Of a DNA stretch of 64,000 nucleotides, positions 18,945 through 27,959 are shown piece after piece. Position 1 is the first letter of the stretch. Each line of letters opens with the position of its first letter. This DNA is from Paenibacillus albiflavus. GTDB taxonomy: Bacteria > Bacillota > Bacilli > Paenibacillales > NBRC-103111. The stretch lies in NCBI RefSeq assembly GCF_004344915.1, contig NZ_SKFG01000010.1, positions 1 to 64,000 on the forward strand, read 5' to 3'. The position numbers were made by a program, and so were the translations under genes. Under the pieces are notes generated by a model. It was not told the origin of the DNA and did not search any database. It saw nothing but the letters and a program-made list of their open reading frames with translations.

Positions 18945-19913
18945 CTATCTCTTTCTTGCTACGAAAGCAACCCAATCTCCATCGTAGCTTTTCTCGACTA
19001 TTTCAAAGTTCACATCTAGCAGTGCCTGCTCTACAAGCTCTTCTTTGGCTGTAATAATACCTGAAGCAATATAAATGCCGCCTGATTGCAATACATCGTA
19101 TACATCTTGTACGAACAGCAGAATGATCTCAGCTAAAATATTGGCAACTACGATCTTCACAGGGATCTGAACGTTCAGCTCTCCACCTGTTTCGCTTTCT
19201 TTGAGCACACCTAGTAGGTCGCTAAGCTTAACATTGATATGGGCTTCCAATCGATTCTGTACCGTATTCTCGTTCGCACTCTGAATCGCTACCGGGTCCA
19301 AATCTACAGCTAGCACTTGACGCGCACCGAGCTTAGCGGCTGCAATCGCAAGTACGCCAGAGCCTGTTCCCACATCAATCACATCTTCGCCACCTTGCAT
19401 ATGCTTCTCTAGCATTTGGAGACAAAGTGAAGTTGTTGAATGAGTGCCTGTGCCAAACGCCATGCCAGGATCAAGCTCAATGATAATTTCATTTTCAGAC
19501 GGATTGTATTCTTCCCATGTCGGTTTAATCGTTAGACGGTCCGATACGCGAATCGGTTTAAAATACTGCTTCCACGCAGTTGCCCAATCATCCTCATCGA
19601 CTAACCTTAGTTCATATGTTGGCTGGCCTGTATCAATGCCATAGTCTGCTAATTCAGTTACTCGTTCCTTCAGCTCTGCCATGATAACGTCCATATCCAT
19701 CGTTTCATCAAAATACCCTTGAATAACGGCTCTACCCTCAGGTATGTCATTGAGTGGCTGGTCGTACAATTTGCCATATGTCGTATCACGTTCTTTATCC
19801 AGCGTACCCGATTCCTCGATCGCAACGCCTCCAGCGCCAAGCTCATGGTAAAAGTTTGAAATCATTTCAATCGCTTCTTCTGTTGTATGAATCGTTAGTT
19901 CATGGAATTTCAT
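18945..19913 (-). CDS. prmA: PrmA, ribosomal protein L11 methyltransferase
   Basis: SAM-dependent enzyme that methylates ribosomal protein L11. An N-terminal substrate-recognition domain (MKFHELTIHTTEEAIEMI) is followed by the Rossmann domain with FGTGTHSTTSLCLQ, DVGTGSGVLAIAAAKLG, VDLDPVAI and VVANILAEI, all PrmA signatures. I use the ATG at 19913, since the in-frame start five codons earlier is a TTG that sits within the GGGGG Shine-Dalgarno region. It follows dnaJ in Bacillus; here ecsAB and a small gene lie between dnaJ and prmA. Confidence 0.95.
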   Translation of the reverse strand: MKFHELTIHTTEEAIEMISNFYHELGAGGVAIEESGTLDKERDTTYGKLYDQPLNDIPEGRAVIQGYFDETMDMDVIMAELKERVTELADYGIDTGQPTYELRLVDEDDWATAWKQYFKPIRVSDRLTIKPTWEEYNPSENEIIIELDPGMAFGTGTHSTTSLCLQMLEKHMQGGEDVIDVGTGSGVLAIAAAKLGARQVLAVDLDPVAIQSANENTVQNRLEAHINVKLSDLLGVLKESETGGELNVQIPVKIVVANILAEIILLFVQDVYDVLQSGGIYIASGIITAKEELVEQALLDVNFEIVEKSYDGDWVAFVARKR

Positions 19914-20005
19914 CTGTATGGCCCCCAATTGTCTTCATCTCTAGCTAAACTGATTTCTATTGTACTATATGAATGCGTACGGGTAAAATTGGGTCTTATT
20001 CTGTT

Positions 20006-21220
20006 TTAAAAGCTGGACAAGGTTGCACTTACGAATTTGCAAAGGATCGGTGCCACAATCAACATAATCGGAATGCCAATCCAACCATATAGCATAAATC
20101 CTAGACAGATGCTCATGAGCAGGAAAGCGGGCAATGCCATCCACATAGACGCAATTGCAACCGACTTGATCTGAACCCCTGTATCAACTCGAAACAAATT
20201 CATGAAATCAGACGTCAGTATATGTCTATTTGTCATTTTAGTCCACATTCCTAACATAAAAGCTGCAAATAACCATAGAATCCATTTCGATATCACGGGT
20301 GCCAGAAAGAGTCCACTTAGCGTAAAGAACGTAAGCTGGATATAAGATGTCATTTGTGAACTGTTGCGGTAGAAGCTCTTGATCATAAATTCCGCGACGC
20401 CATGCTGAGGGGTTTGCTTACGAAACAGCCGCTGTGAATGGCGAAACAGCAAGGGTCTCTTTCGTCTTGAAGGCACCTTGAATGCTTCATCATCCTTCAT
20501 AATGAGGGATAGCAATCTAGTCTTCGCTTTGTATTCAAGTTCAATATCCATAATATATATGCCACCTTGTGCTAGTCGGCTACGTAATAATCCATTTATT
20601 GACAGAATTAACAGAATAACCAGACCGTAGGCCAGGAATGGATATTGAAGATTGAAATGAGCAATAGCCAGATACAAGATTAAGCCCACACTTGTAACAA
20701 GATATCGGATGATATTTTGTCTCCAGCCCACCCAGCGATGCATAATTCGATTTTTAAGCATGATCAGCATGAAGCCATACAAGGTCGTGAACAAACTTAA
20801 ACCTATCATATCAAAGATGGACATCTGAAACTGTTTAACCAAGAGTGGAGCCAAAATGCCTATTATCAAGATATTGTGCAGAAGTTTAATTACCAGTGAA
20901 TAAACAAATCCATAACGAATTTGCGCATCCAGCCATTTACGATGATAAATCACAAATAACTGGTCACCTGCTTGAATAAAATAACGGAACACTCCCATGA
21001 CGCCAACATAATAGATAACGGCAGCAACCAGCAGATAAGGAATATAAGACATCCATATCGGCAGCTCTGTCCAAAAGCCTGAATAGAAAATTGCTCCCAC
21101 GACAATTGCAGGAATGACGATGTATAAAGCAACCGTCCAATCGATAACCATGCTGATCGTTCGTAATTGATATTTGAAATTAGCGGCAACTCGGCTTCTA
21201 AAAAGTCTACTAGGATTCAT
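20006..21220 (-). CDS. ecsB: EcsB-like ABC transporter permease
   Basis: Large membrane protein (404 aa) with about eight to ten hydrophobic helices and Arg/Lys-rich loops (for example FKVPSRRKRPLLFRHSQRLFRKQ). Length, topology and position directly after an EcsA-type ATPase match the EcsB family. In B. subtilis EcsAB is needed for normal protein secretion, competence, sporulation and RasP-type proteolysis; its substrate is unknown. It begins 3 bp after ecsA with a weak Shine-Dalgarno, which suggests coupling to ecsA. Confidence 0.85.
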   Translation of the reverse strand: MNPSRLFRSRVAANFKYQLRTISMVIDWTVALYIVIPAIVVGAIFYSGFWTELPIWMSYIPYLLVAAVIYYVGVMGVFRYFIQAGDQLFVIYHRKWLDAQIRYGFVYSLVIKLLHNILIIGILAPLLVKQFQMSIFDMIGLSLFTTLYGFMLIMLKNRIMHRWVGWRQNIIRYLVTSVGLILYLAIAHFNLQYPFLAYGLVILLILSINGLLRSRLAQGGIYIMDIELEYKAKTRLLSLIMKDDEAFKVPSRRKRPLLFRHSQRLFRKQTPQHGVAEFMIKSFYRNSSQMTSYIQLTFFTLSGLFLAPVISKWILWLFAAFMLGMWTKMTNRHILTSDFMNLFRVDTGVQIKSVAIASMWMALPAFLLMSICLGFMLYGWIGIPIMLIVAPILCKFVSATLSSF

Positions 21221-21223
21221 AGG

Positions 21224-21934
21224 CTACACCAACTGATGGAAGCAATCGAATAAGGAAGCGCCTGGCTGTCCGGAGCGTTCCTGAATTTCAGCAAGTGTTC
21301 CATCTGCAACTACTGAACCAGCAGATAGCAATAGGAATTTATCGCAAATGCGTTCTGCTGTATCCAGTACATGTGTTGACATGAGAATTCCTGCACCTCT
21401 CTGCTTCTCCTCTTCCAACATCGCAAGTAGATCCTTCGTTGCAATCGGATCGAGACCGATGAACGGCTCGTCCACAATATAAACGTCCGGTTGATTCAGA
21501 AAGCCAATGATTAACATCACCTTCTGCTGCATTCCCTTCGAAAAGCTGCCTGGCAGATGATGCTTAACTTCCGTTAACTTAAACTTCTCTAATAAGCTTT
21601 CTGCTCTCATGGTGGCGTGCTTCTCTTCCATTTCATATACTGAAGCAGCTAAACGCAAATGCTCCCACAGCGTTAATTCATCGTAAAGAATCGGATGTTC
21701 AGGTATGTAGGCAAACTTGGGTTTGTCATTCGCAAATGTGATTTCGCCTTTAACTGCAGGAAGAAGACCTAATATACTCTTGATTGTTGTGCTCTTACCA
21801 GCACCGTTAGGGCCAATTAATCCTAAAAGCTGTCCCGATTGTAAGGCAAAAGAGATGTTTCTAATTTTGGCTTCTGTTTGATCATATCCAGCTTCCTCAA
21901 TCTTGACTTCTAGTACATTTTCCATCCCCATCAT
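21224..21934 (-). CDS. ecsA: EcsA-like ABC transporter ATP-binding protein
   Basis: ABC ATPase with Walker A GPNGAGKST, Q-loop region YIPEHPILYDELT, signature FSKGMQQK (SFSKGMQQKVML), Walker B VYIVDEPFIGLDP and the H-loop STHVLDTA, all intact. An in-frame ATG at 21979 exists, but that upstream stretch contains a TATAAT-like box and no Shine-Dalgarno. AAGAGA lies just before the paired ATGs at 21934/21931, so I start there. It is the first gene after the terminator at 22014-22059, so ecsAB probably has its own promoter. Confidence 0.88.
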   Translation of the reverse strand: MMGMENVLEVKIEEAGYDQTEAKIRNISFALQSGQLLGLIGPNGAGKSTTIKSILGLLPAVKGEITFANDKPKFAYIPEHPILYDELTLWEHLRLAASVYEMEEKHATMRAESLLEKFKLTEVKHHLPGSFSKGMQQKVMLIIGFLNQPDVYIVDEPFIGLDPIATKDLLAMLEEEKQRGAGILMSTHVLDTAERICDKFLLLSAGSVVADGTLAEIQERSGQPGASLFDCFHQLV

Positions 21935-22013
21935 CCATTCTCTTGTAAAAATATAATCTATTATATCTATACGTATCATATCACAAGAAGAAACAAGTTT
22001 TGGATGTTAAGAA

Positions 22014-22059
22014 AGCAAAAAAACCTCCAGTACCACATCTCAATACGTGGCACTGGAGG
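22014..22059 (-). terminator. Strong terminator ending the hrcA-dnaJ-yfhD-like unit
   Basis: Stem CCTCCAGTgCCAC / GTGGtACTGGAGG (22024-22059) followed by TTTTTTT on the minus strand. It lies 17 bp past the stop of the small YfhD-like gene and upstream of ecsA. Confidence 0.92.
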
Positions 22060-22075
22060 CAGATTTGCTAATCTT

Positions 22076-22249
22076 TTACGACTCCTCTTGTCTTTCATCT
22101 GCAGCTTTTGCTCTTAGGACAGCTTCCAAATCTTCTGCATCCGCTATGTCTGATGAGAATTCCACATCCTCATTGCGTCCTGTTGGCAGCTTGCTTGCCT
22201 CAGATTGACCAAAGGATACATTGTTGTCACTTTGACTATTTGGCATCAT
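22076..22249 (-). CDS. Small YfhD-like protein (57 aa)
   Basis: A 57-codon reading frame with a perfect AGGAGG 5 bp before the first of two adjacent ATGs. It ends at TAA just before a strong terminator. The protein is hydrophilic and acidic. Its second half (DVEFSSDIADAEDLEAVLRA, then KAADERQEES) resembles the conserved core of the YfhD family of Bacillales, recalled as a pattern of DGxDVEFSxExADxxDxEAxxRAxAADxR. No function is established for that family. It lies 58 bp after dnaJ with no terminator between, so it may be cotranscribed with the heat-shock genes. Confidence 0.8.
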   Translation of the reverse strand: MMPNSQSDNNVSFGQSEASKLPTGRNEDVEFSSDIADAEDLEAVLRAKAADERQEES

Positions 22250-22307
22250 GTATTCCTCCTGTATAAGGTATCTTTAACAGGAATATTATGAGCCGTTAGT
22301 ATGGGCA

Positions 22308-23426
22308 TTATTCACCGAATAGCGCCTTCTTAAATCTAGCGAACATAGAGCCTTGCTGCTCATGGGTATTCTCCCCATTAAGTGAAGCGAGCTGACGTAG
22401 CAAGCTCTTCTGCTCATCTGTCATATTCGTCGGTGTAACAACCGTTACTTTCACATGCTGATCACCTTGACCATAACCGCGCAGATGCGGAACACCTTTG
22501 CCCTTGAGACGGAAGTATGTTCCTGTTTGCGTTCCAGCAGGAATCTTTAGCTTCACCTTCTCAGTAAGCGTAGGGATTTCAATTTCATCACCTAATGCCA
22601 CCTGTGCAAAGGTCAGTGGTACTTCACAATAAATATCATCGCCTTCACGCTCAAAGAATTCATGCGATTTCACGCGAATAACGACATACAGATCGCCCGA
22701 AGGTCCTCCGCGAGTACCGCTCTCACCTTCACCGCTTACGCGAAGCTGCGCTCCATCGTCAACGCCTGCTGGTATTTTAATGTGAATCGTACGTTGTTTC
22801 TTCACTTTACCCGCACCGTTACAATTCGTACATTTGTGTTTAATAATTTTACCTGCTCCGCCACATGCAGAGCATGCACGACGATTCACAACACGGCCAA
22901 ACGGAGTATTTTGTGCGACTTCTTGTTGACCCGTGCCATGACATACTGAACAAGTATCAGGCTTCGTACCAGGTTTAGCCCCTGATCCGCTGCAAGTATC
23001 ACAATTCTCTGTACGTGGAATCGTGATGTCCAGCTCCTTGCCAAATACGGCTTCTTTGAACTCGATCGTCATCGTGTATTGTAAATCGTTCCCGCGCTGT
23101 GGAGCATTCGGATTGCGTCTACCGCCGCCACCGCCAAAGAACATGTCGAATATATCACCAAAGCCACCGAAATCGCCACCATTGAATCCGCCGCCCATTC
23201 CTTGGTTCGGATCAACATGCCCATATTGGTCATAGGTTGCACGCTTTTGATCATCACCTAGAACATCATAGGCTTCTTTAGCTTCCTTGAACTTATCTTC
23301 CGCATCGGAAGCTTTATTCACGTCAGGATGATATTGGCGAGCAAGCTTACGGTATGCTTTTTTCAGTTCCTCAGGTGATGCATCCTTACTGACACCCAAA
23401 ACCTCGTAGTAATCGCGTTTACTCAT
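22308..23426 (-). CDS. dnaJ: DnaJ, Hsp40 co-chaperone
   Basis: Type I DnaJ that delivers substrates to DnaK and stimulates its ATPase. It has a J domain with HPD (about 33-35), a Gly/Phe-rich linker including a GGGGG run, four CxxCxGxG zinc repeats ([32 protein letters not shown]) and two C-terminal substrate-binding barrels. I start at the ATG giving [11 protein letters not shown] (23426), preceded by GGGAGTGA; the longer in-frame extension is not conserved in the family. 372 aa is normal. Confidence 0.97.
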   Translation of the reverse strand: MSKRDYYEVLGVSKDASPEELKKAYRKLARQYHPDVNKASDAEDKFKEAKEAYDVLGDDQKRATYDQYGHVDPNQGMGGGFNGGDFGGFGDIFDMFFGGGGGRRNPNAPQRGNDLQYTMTIEFKEAVFGKELDITIPRTENCDTCSGSGAKPGTKPDTCSVCHGTGQQEVAQNTPFGRVVNRRACSACGGAGKIIKHKCTNCNGAGKVKKQRTIHIKIPAGVDDGAQLRVSGEGESGTRGGPSGDLYVVIRVKSHEFFEREGDDIYCEVPLTFAQVALGDEIEIPTLTEKVKLKIPAGTQTGTYFRLKGKGVPHLRGYGQGDQHVKVTVVTPTNMTDEQKSLLRQLASLNGENTHEQQGSMFARFKKALFGE

Positions 23427-23489
23427 TGTTTCACTCCCATAATGACTTAATAACAAGAGAAACGGTTGCACCGTCCCATACAAATGAAA

Positions 23490-23519
23490 GTCAAAGCCGC
23501 CCAGCGGGCAGGCTTTGAC
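23490..23519 (-). other. Intercistronic hairpin between dnaK and dnaJ
   Basis: GTCAAAGCC...GGCTTTGAC, a 9-bp perfect stem with a 12-nt loop, lies between the dnaK stop and the dnaJ start. A weak T-rich stretch follows on the minus strand (ACTTTCATTTG). It could be a leaky terminator or an mRNA-processing or stability element that keeps DnaJ below DnaK. A second small hairpin motif (ACGGTGCAACCGT) follows at about 23462-23474. Confidence 0.6.
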
Positions 23520-23543
23520 TATTTAACCTTAACTTACCTGTTC

Positions 23544-25385
23544 TTACTTCTTATCTTCATCTACAACTTCATAGTCAGCGTCTACAACATTGTCGCGTTT
23601 CTTGTCGCCATCACCAGCAGGTTCTGCACCCTCAGCAGCACCTTGCGCCGCAGCAGCTTGCTCATATAGCTTAACAGATAACTGTTGAACAACTTCTGTC
23701 AACTCTTCTGTAGCAGACTTGATAGCTTCTACATCGTCGCCTTCAAGCGCCTTCGTTACTTTCTCTTTAGCAGCATTCGCTTTATCGATTTCACCTTGGT
23801 CTACTTTGTCGCCTAGATCTTTAATTGTTTTATCAACTGTATATACAAGCTGATCTGCATTGTTGCGAGCTTCTACTAGCTCTTTACGCTTACGGTCTTC
23901 TTCTGCATGCAGTTCTGCATCTTTCATCATTTGATCAATCTCTGCATCTGATAAGCCTGATGAAGAAGTGATCGTGATTTTTTGGCTCTTGCCTGTACCT
24001 TTATCAAGTGCAGATACGTTCACGATACCGTTGGCATCGATATCGAATGTTACTTCGATTTGCGGAATGCCGCGTGGTGCTGGAGGAATATCTCCAAGCA
24101 TAAAGCGTCCAAGTGTTTTATTGCCAGCAGCCATTTGGCGCTCACCTTGCAACACGTGAATTTCTACGCTAGTTTGATTATCTGCATAAGTGGAATATAC
24201 TTGTGATTTGCTTGTTGGGATCGTTGTGTTGCGGTCAATCATCTTCGTAAACACGCCGCCAGCAGTTTCAATACCAAGTGATAATGGTGTTACGTCAAGA
24301 AGAACTACGTCTTTAACATCACCAGTTAAGACACCTGCTTGCACAGCGGCACCAAGTGCGACAACTTCGTCTGGGTTAACGCCTTTATGAGGCTCTTTGC
24401 CAGTTAGTTTCTTGATCGCATCTACTACAGCAGGAATACGAGTTGATCCACCCACAAGCACGATACGATCGATATCGCTTGAAGTAAGACCCGCATCACT
24501 TAATGCTTGGCGAGTTGGTCCAAGTGTACGCTCTACAAGTCCAGCGGACAACTCTTCAAATTTAGCACGAGTCAGGTTCATTTCCAAGTGTTGAGGTACG
24601 CCATCAGCAACAGTAATAAATGGAAGTGATACGGTTGTTGTTAATACCCCGGAAAGTTCTTTCTTTGCTTTCTCAGCTGCATCTTTTAGACGTTGAACTG
24701 CAGCCTTATCTTTGCTAAGGTCAATGCCTTGATCTTTTTTGAATTCAGCAACGAGGTGATCGATGATCACTTGGTCAAAATCATCACCACCAAGATGATT
24801 ATCACCGGATGTAGCTTTTACTTCGAAGAAGCCATCGCCAAGTTCAAGGATGGATACATCGAATGTACCACCACCAAGGTCAAATACAAGAATGGTGTGG
24901 TCTTCTGTTTTTTCCATACCATATGCAAGAGCTGCAGCCGTTGGTTCGTTCACGATACGAAGCACTTCAAGACCTGCAATCTTACCAGCATCTTTCGTTG
25001 CTTGGCGTTGGGAGTCATTGAAATAAGCTGGAACTGTAATAACAGCCTGTGTAACAGTTGACCCAAGGTATGCTTCTGCGTCAGCTTTTAGTTTTTGTAA
25101 AATAATAGCCGAAATTTCTTGTGGTGTGTAGGAGTTGCCATCAATTGTTTCTTTGTGGTTTGTCCCCATATGTCTCTTAATGGACATAATCGTACGATCT
25201 GTGTTCGTAATTGCTTGGCGCTTCGCAGTTTCACCTACGATACGCTCGCCATCTTTCTTAAAGCCTACTACGGAAGGTGTTGTACGATTTCCTTCTGGAT
25301 TTGGAATAACGACAGCCTCGCCGCCTTCCATTACCGCTACGCATGAATTTGTTGTTCCAAGGTCAATACCAATTACTTTGCTCAT
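23544..25385 (-). CDS. dnaK: DnaK, Hsp70 chaperone
   Basis: Cytoplasmic ATP-dependent chaperone. The nucleotide-binding domain has GIDLGTTNS (5-13), the phosphate-2 loop [10 protein letters not shown] and [10 protein letters not shown]. The short Gram-positive form lacks the insertion in subdomain IB. A conserved linker ([13 protein letters not shown]), the substrate-binding beta domain and a helical lid follow, ending in an acidic tail ([12 protein letters not shown]). 613 aa is normal. AAGGAGG precedes the ATG. Confidence 0.98.
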   Translation of the reverse strand: MSKVIGIDLGTTNSCVAVMEGGEAVVIPNPEGNRTTPSVVGFKKDGERIVGETAKRQAITNTDRTIMSIKRHMGTNHKETIDGNSYTPQEISAIILQKLKADAEAYLGSTVTQAVITVPAYFNDSQRQATKDAGKIAGLEVLRIVNEPTAAALAYGMEKTEDHTILVFDLGGGTFDVSILELGDGFFEVKATSGDNHLGGDDFDQVIIDHLVAEFKKDQGIDLSKDKAAVQRLKDAAEKAKKELSGVLTTTVSLPFITVADGVPQHLEMNLTRAKFEELSAGLVERTLGPTRQALSDAGLTSSDIDRIVLVGGSTRIPAVVDAIKKLTGKEPHKGVNPDEVVALGAAVQAGVLTGDVKDVVLLDVTPLSLGIETAGGVFTKMIDRNTTIPTSKSQVYSTYADNQTSVEIHVLQGERQMAAGNKTLGRFMLGDIPPAPRGIPQIEVTFDIDANGIVNVSALDKGTGKSQKITITSSSGLSDAEIDQMMKDAELHAEEDRKRKELVEARNNADQLVYTVDKTIKDLGDKVDQGEIDKANAAKEKVTKALEGDDVEAIKSATEELTEVVQQLSVKLYEQAAAAQGAAEGAEPAGDGDKKRDNVVDADYEVVDEDKK

Positions 25386-25462
25386 TTCTCTTTTCCTCCT
25401 TAAGATTCCTTTTCTAAGTTCAAACGCTGTTCGTCACAATAGACAACGCGTCTCTTCATCCA

Positions 25463-26035
25463 TTACATACTCACTTTAACCATTGCTGGGCGAATGACTC
25501 TGTCATTTAACATATACCCTTTTTGCAATTCTTCAACTACGATTCCTTCTTCATGCTCATCAGATTCCACTTGCATAATCGCCTGGTGGAATTCAGGATT
25601 AAACGGCTGGCCTACGCTCTCAATTGACTTGACGCCTTCAGATTGAAGTACGCCTTCAAATTGACGGAACACCATATCGATTCCTTTAGCTAGACCTTCA
25701 AAATCTTGCGTTTCTTTGGAAGACTGAATAGCGCGATCAAAATTATCAATGATCGGCACAAGATTCTCAACTAGCTTCTGCGAAGCATATTTGGCAAGTT
25801 CTTCCTTCTCCTGACGTGCACGACGGCGGAAATTATCAAAATCAGCCTGTGTACGAAGATAACGTTGATAATTCTCTTCGGCTTGATTTTTCAGTTGTTC
25901 AAGTTCTTCAGCTCCCGCTGTATATGTAGAGGCTACGTTCTCCGTCTCCTCTTGAACTTCCGATACCAATTCATTCTCTTCTATCTCTGGGTTCATAGCC
26001 GCTTCTGCTGATTCTTGTTTGGCTTTCTTACTCAC
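25463..26035 (-). CDS. grpE: GrpE, nucleotide exchange factor for DnaK
   Basis: Dimeric exchange factor that releases ADP from DnaK. An acidic, probably disordered N-terminus (about 1-45) precedes a long coiled-coil helix (ELEQLKNQAEENYQRYLRTQADFDNFRRR) and the C-terminal beta-wing with NPEFHQAIMQVES and GYMLNDRVIRPAMV, which are family hallmarks. The start is GTG at 26035, chosen because GGAGGT lies 9 bp upstream and no ATG fits. Between hrcA and grpE lies a short hairpin (ACGGCTTAGCCCGT) of the same style as those before dnaJ and the Nudix gene. Confidence 0.96.
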   Translation of the reverse strand: MSKKAKQESAEAAMNPEIEENELVSEVQEETENVASTYTAGAEELEQLKNQAEENYQRYLRTQADFDNFRRRARQEKEELAKYASQKLVENLVPIIDNFDRAIQSSKETQDFEGLAKGIDMVFRQFEGVLQSEGVKSIESVGQPFNPEFHQAIMQVESDEHEEGIVVEELQKGYMLNDRVIRPAMVKVSM

Positions 26036-26120
26036 TCAAAGATCACCTCCTGTTTATAATCAATCCTATGTTAAGAGAACGGGCTAAGCCGTCTCTAATA
26101 AAAGGCATGTTTAGCATAAA

Positions 26121-27149
26121 TCAAGTTTTGTACCATTTGGCCAAAGAAATTTCTAAATTCTTGGACATGTAATCAAGCAATCGAATAACCTTACCATATT
26201 CCATACGCGTTGGCCCCAAAATACCGACTGTACCAATCAGTTGATCATCAATCGAATAGGTCGCCGTAATTAAAGAACAATCCGTTATCGCTTGAACTGG
26301 GTTCTCGGCACCGATCCGAACCTGCAATCCTTCAGGCGAACTGGTAATAAGCCTAATTAGCGTAGGAGTCTCAGCAAGTAAATCAAGTATATTCTTTACC
26401 TTGTCAACATCTTTAAATTCAGGCTGTGTCAACATGTTAGTCGAGCCGCTTATGAATATTCGATCCTTCTCGTCGCTTAACAGAACACCTTCAATCATAG
26501 ATAGAAGTTCTTCATAGCTAGAAGTATATCTGGAAAGCTCATTCGCAACCTCATTGAATAACTTAGACTTAAATTGCTTTAAACTTACATTCGCCAAACG
26601 GTCATTCAGTAAGTTAACGACTTTCTGGGTATCGGACATAGACATACCTTGAGGCAAAGTGAATGTCCGATTCTCCACATGCCCTGTGTTCGTCACGATG
26701 AGTGCAACCGCGGTCGTATCCGTAAGAGGAACGATCTGCACGGACTTAAGCGTTGTTCCAAAGACCTCAGGCCCTAATACAATCGATGTATAGTTCGTGA
26801 GCGACGATAGAACAGTAGCTACATGACCGATCACATCTTCCATTTGTTGAATTTTATTAGAAAAATACATCTTCATCAAATCAAGCTCATTCGGATTCAA
26901 AGAACCCTGCTCAATGAGATGATCCACATAATAACGATATCCTCTATGTGACGGGATCCGACCCGCGGATGTATGTGGCTGTTCCAAAAAACCCATCTCT
27001 TCCAAATCGGACATCTCATTCCGAATTGTCGCTGGGCTGAAGCCGACATTACCGCGCTTGGAAATGCTGCGCGAACCAATCGGCTCTGCAGAGCGGATAT
27101 AATCATCTATAATCGCACTAAGAATCGTTCGTTGGCGTTCCGTCAGCAT
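26121..27149 (-). CDS. hrcA: HrcA, heat-shock repressor
   Basis: Repressor that binds the CIRCE operator and is kept active by GroE. It has an N-terminal winged helix (LTERQRTILSAIIDDYIRSAEPIGSRSISKR), a GAF-like dimerisation domain, and C-terminal VGILGPTRMEYGKVI. I use the ATG at 27149 with GGAGGT 6 bp upstream; the in-frame start six codons earlier has no Shine-Dalgarno. A perfect CIRCE lies 25 bp upstream, so the operon represses itself. Gene order hrcA-grpE-dnaK-dnaJ is canonical. Confidence 0.97.
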   Translation of the reverse strand: MLTERQRTILSAIIDDYIRSAEPIGSRSISKRGNVGFSPATIRNEMSDLEEMGFLEQPHTSAGRIPSHRGYRYYVDHLIEQGSLNPNELDLMKMYFSNKIQQMEDVIGHVATVLSSLTNYTSIVLGPEVFGTTLKSVQIVPLTDTTAVALIVTNTGHVENRTFTLPQGMSMSDTQKVVNLLNDRLANVSLKQFKSKLFNEVANELSRYTSSYEELLSMIEGVLLSDEKDRIFISGSTNMLTQPEFKDVDKVKNILDLLAETPTLIRLITSSPEGLQVRIGAENPVQAITDCSLITATYSIDDQLIGTVGILGPTRMEYGKVIRLLDYMSKNLEISLAKWYKT

Positions 27150-27174
27150 AGTGATACCTCCAATCATCTAATCG

Positions 27175-27201
27175 TTAGCACTCATCTCAAGTGAGTGCTA
27201 A
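27175..27201 (-). promoter_or_regulatory. CIRCE operator (HrcA binding site)
   Basis: TTAGCACTC, 9 bp, GAGTGCTAA: a perfect 9-9-9 match to the CIRCE consensus, lying between the hrcA promoter and its ribosome binding site. HrcA bound here would block transcription of hrcA-grpE-dnaK-dnaJ and probably the small downstream gene. Confidence 0.98.
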
Positions 27202-27210
27202 CTCATAAAT

Positions 27211-27237
27211 AAAAAATAACAGACCCGAAGGTCTGTT
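27211..27237 (-). terminator. Terminator of the GNAT gene, overlapping the hrcA promoter
   Basis: Perfect 8-bp stem AACAGACC/GGTCTGTT with a TTCG tetraloop (27218-27237) followed on the minus strand by ATTTTTTATTT. The TTCG loop and T tract make it a strong intrinsic terminator, 52 bp past the acetyltransferase stop. Confidence 0.9.
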
Positions 27238-27242
27238 GTCAA
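27213..27242 (-). promoter_or_regulatory. Sigma-A promoter of the hrcA operon, containing a terminator hairpin in its spacer
   Basis: TTGACA (-35, 27237-27242 on the minus strand), an 18-bp spacer and TATTTT (-10, 27213-27218), placed so that transcription starts at or just before CIRCE. The spacer is almost entirely the stem-loop that terminates the upstream acetyltransferase gene, so the two elements share DNA. Confidence 0.65.
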
Positions 27243-27288
27243 GTATTAACGCCAATGCCGTCTTACAAAGCGACAGTTTCCATTATGG

Positions 27289-27771
27289 CTAACTCGCTTC
27301 GATATCTAGTCGCTTAAGAACCGCAATTTCATCGCAGCAGAATTGCTTCTTGCAATTGACGCAGTCCGTCCAAACTTTCTCTGGGAATATTTCCTTCGGT
27401 TCAATTCGGAACCCATTTTTCAAGAAAAAAGCAACCTCATACGTTAAGGCCATTACTTTAACAATACGCTGTTCTCTTGCATTCTCCACAAGCGCATCAA
27501 CGAGCTTTGTTCCAATCCCCTGACCTTTGTATCCATCCGATATGCCAAGGGAGCGAATTTCTACTAAATCAGGTCCTAATTGCGTCAACGACCCACAACC
27601 GATTAGCTCATGCTCATTCGTCTCTGCTACTACAAAACTATTGATTTGATTGCGTAATGCTTCCTTGGATCGATATAGCATGATTCCTTGCTGTGCATAA
27701 CGATCTATAAGTGCAAATAATGCTTCTACATCCGTTTCAACTGCATTGCGGCAAATAATTTCTATCACCAT
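27289..27771 (-). CDS. GNAT family N-acetyltransferase, ArgA-like
   Basis: Single-domain GNAT acyltransferase with the acetyl-CoA loop in GYKGQGIGTKLVDALVENA. The C-terminal segment ends in a Cys-rich tail (WTDCVNCKKQFCCDEIAV), a pattern found in N-acetylglutamate synthase-like GNATs. Arginine-pathway function is possible but not shown by context. The ATG at 27771 has AAGGTGG 7 bp upstream; the in-frame GTG at 27783 falls inside that Shine-Dalgarno. It precedes the hrcA operon and has its own terminator. Confidence 0.85.
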   Translation of the reverse strand: MVIEIICRNAVETDVEALFALIDRYAQQGIMLYRSKEALRNQINSFVVAETNEHELIGCGSLTQLGPDLVEIRSLGISDGYKGQGIGTKLVDALVENAREQRIVKVMALTYEVAFFLKNGFRIEPKEIFPEKVWTDCVNCKKQFCCDEIAVLKRLDIEAS

Positions 27772-27904
27772 GACTGAACCCACCTTATATCTAGCTCCGT
27801 AATTAACCTATTAAAAAGGATTTACGAATAAATATACAATATTATCGCATGTTTATACAAGAGCAAATAATGAATCTTTTCTGAAAATAATTTGTGGATT
27901 CTTT

Positions 27905-27945
27905 TTGAACAAGAAGAAACCTGTCCAATTCAGAACAGGTTTCTT
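27905..27945 (-). terminator. Terminator after hemW
   Basis: Stem AAGAAACCTGT / ACAGGTTTCTT (27914-27945) with a 10-nt loop, followed by CTTGTTC on the minus strand. It is about 15 bp past the hemW stop and is only moderately T-rich downstream. Confidence 0.7.
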
Positions 27946-27959
27946 GAATATATAGGATT

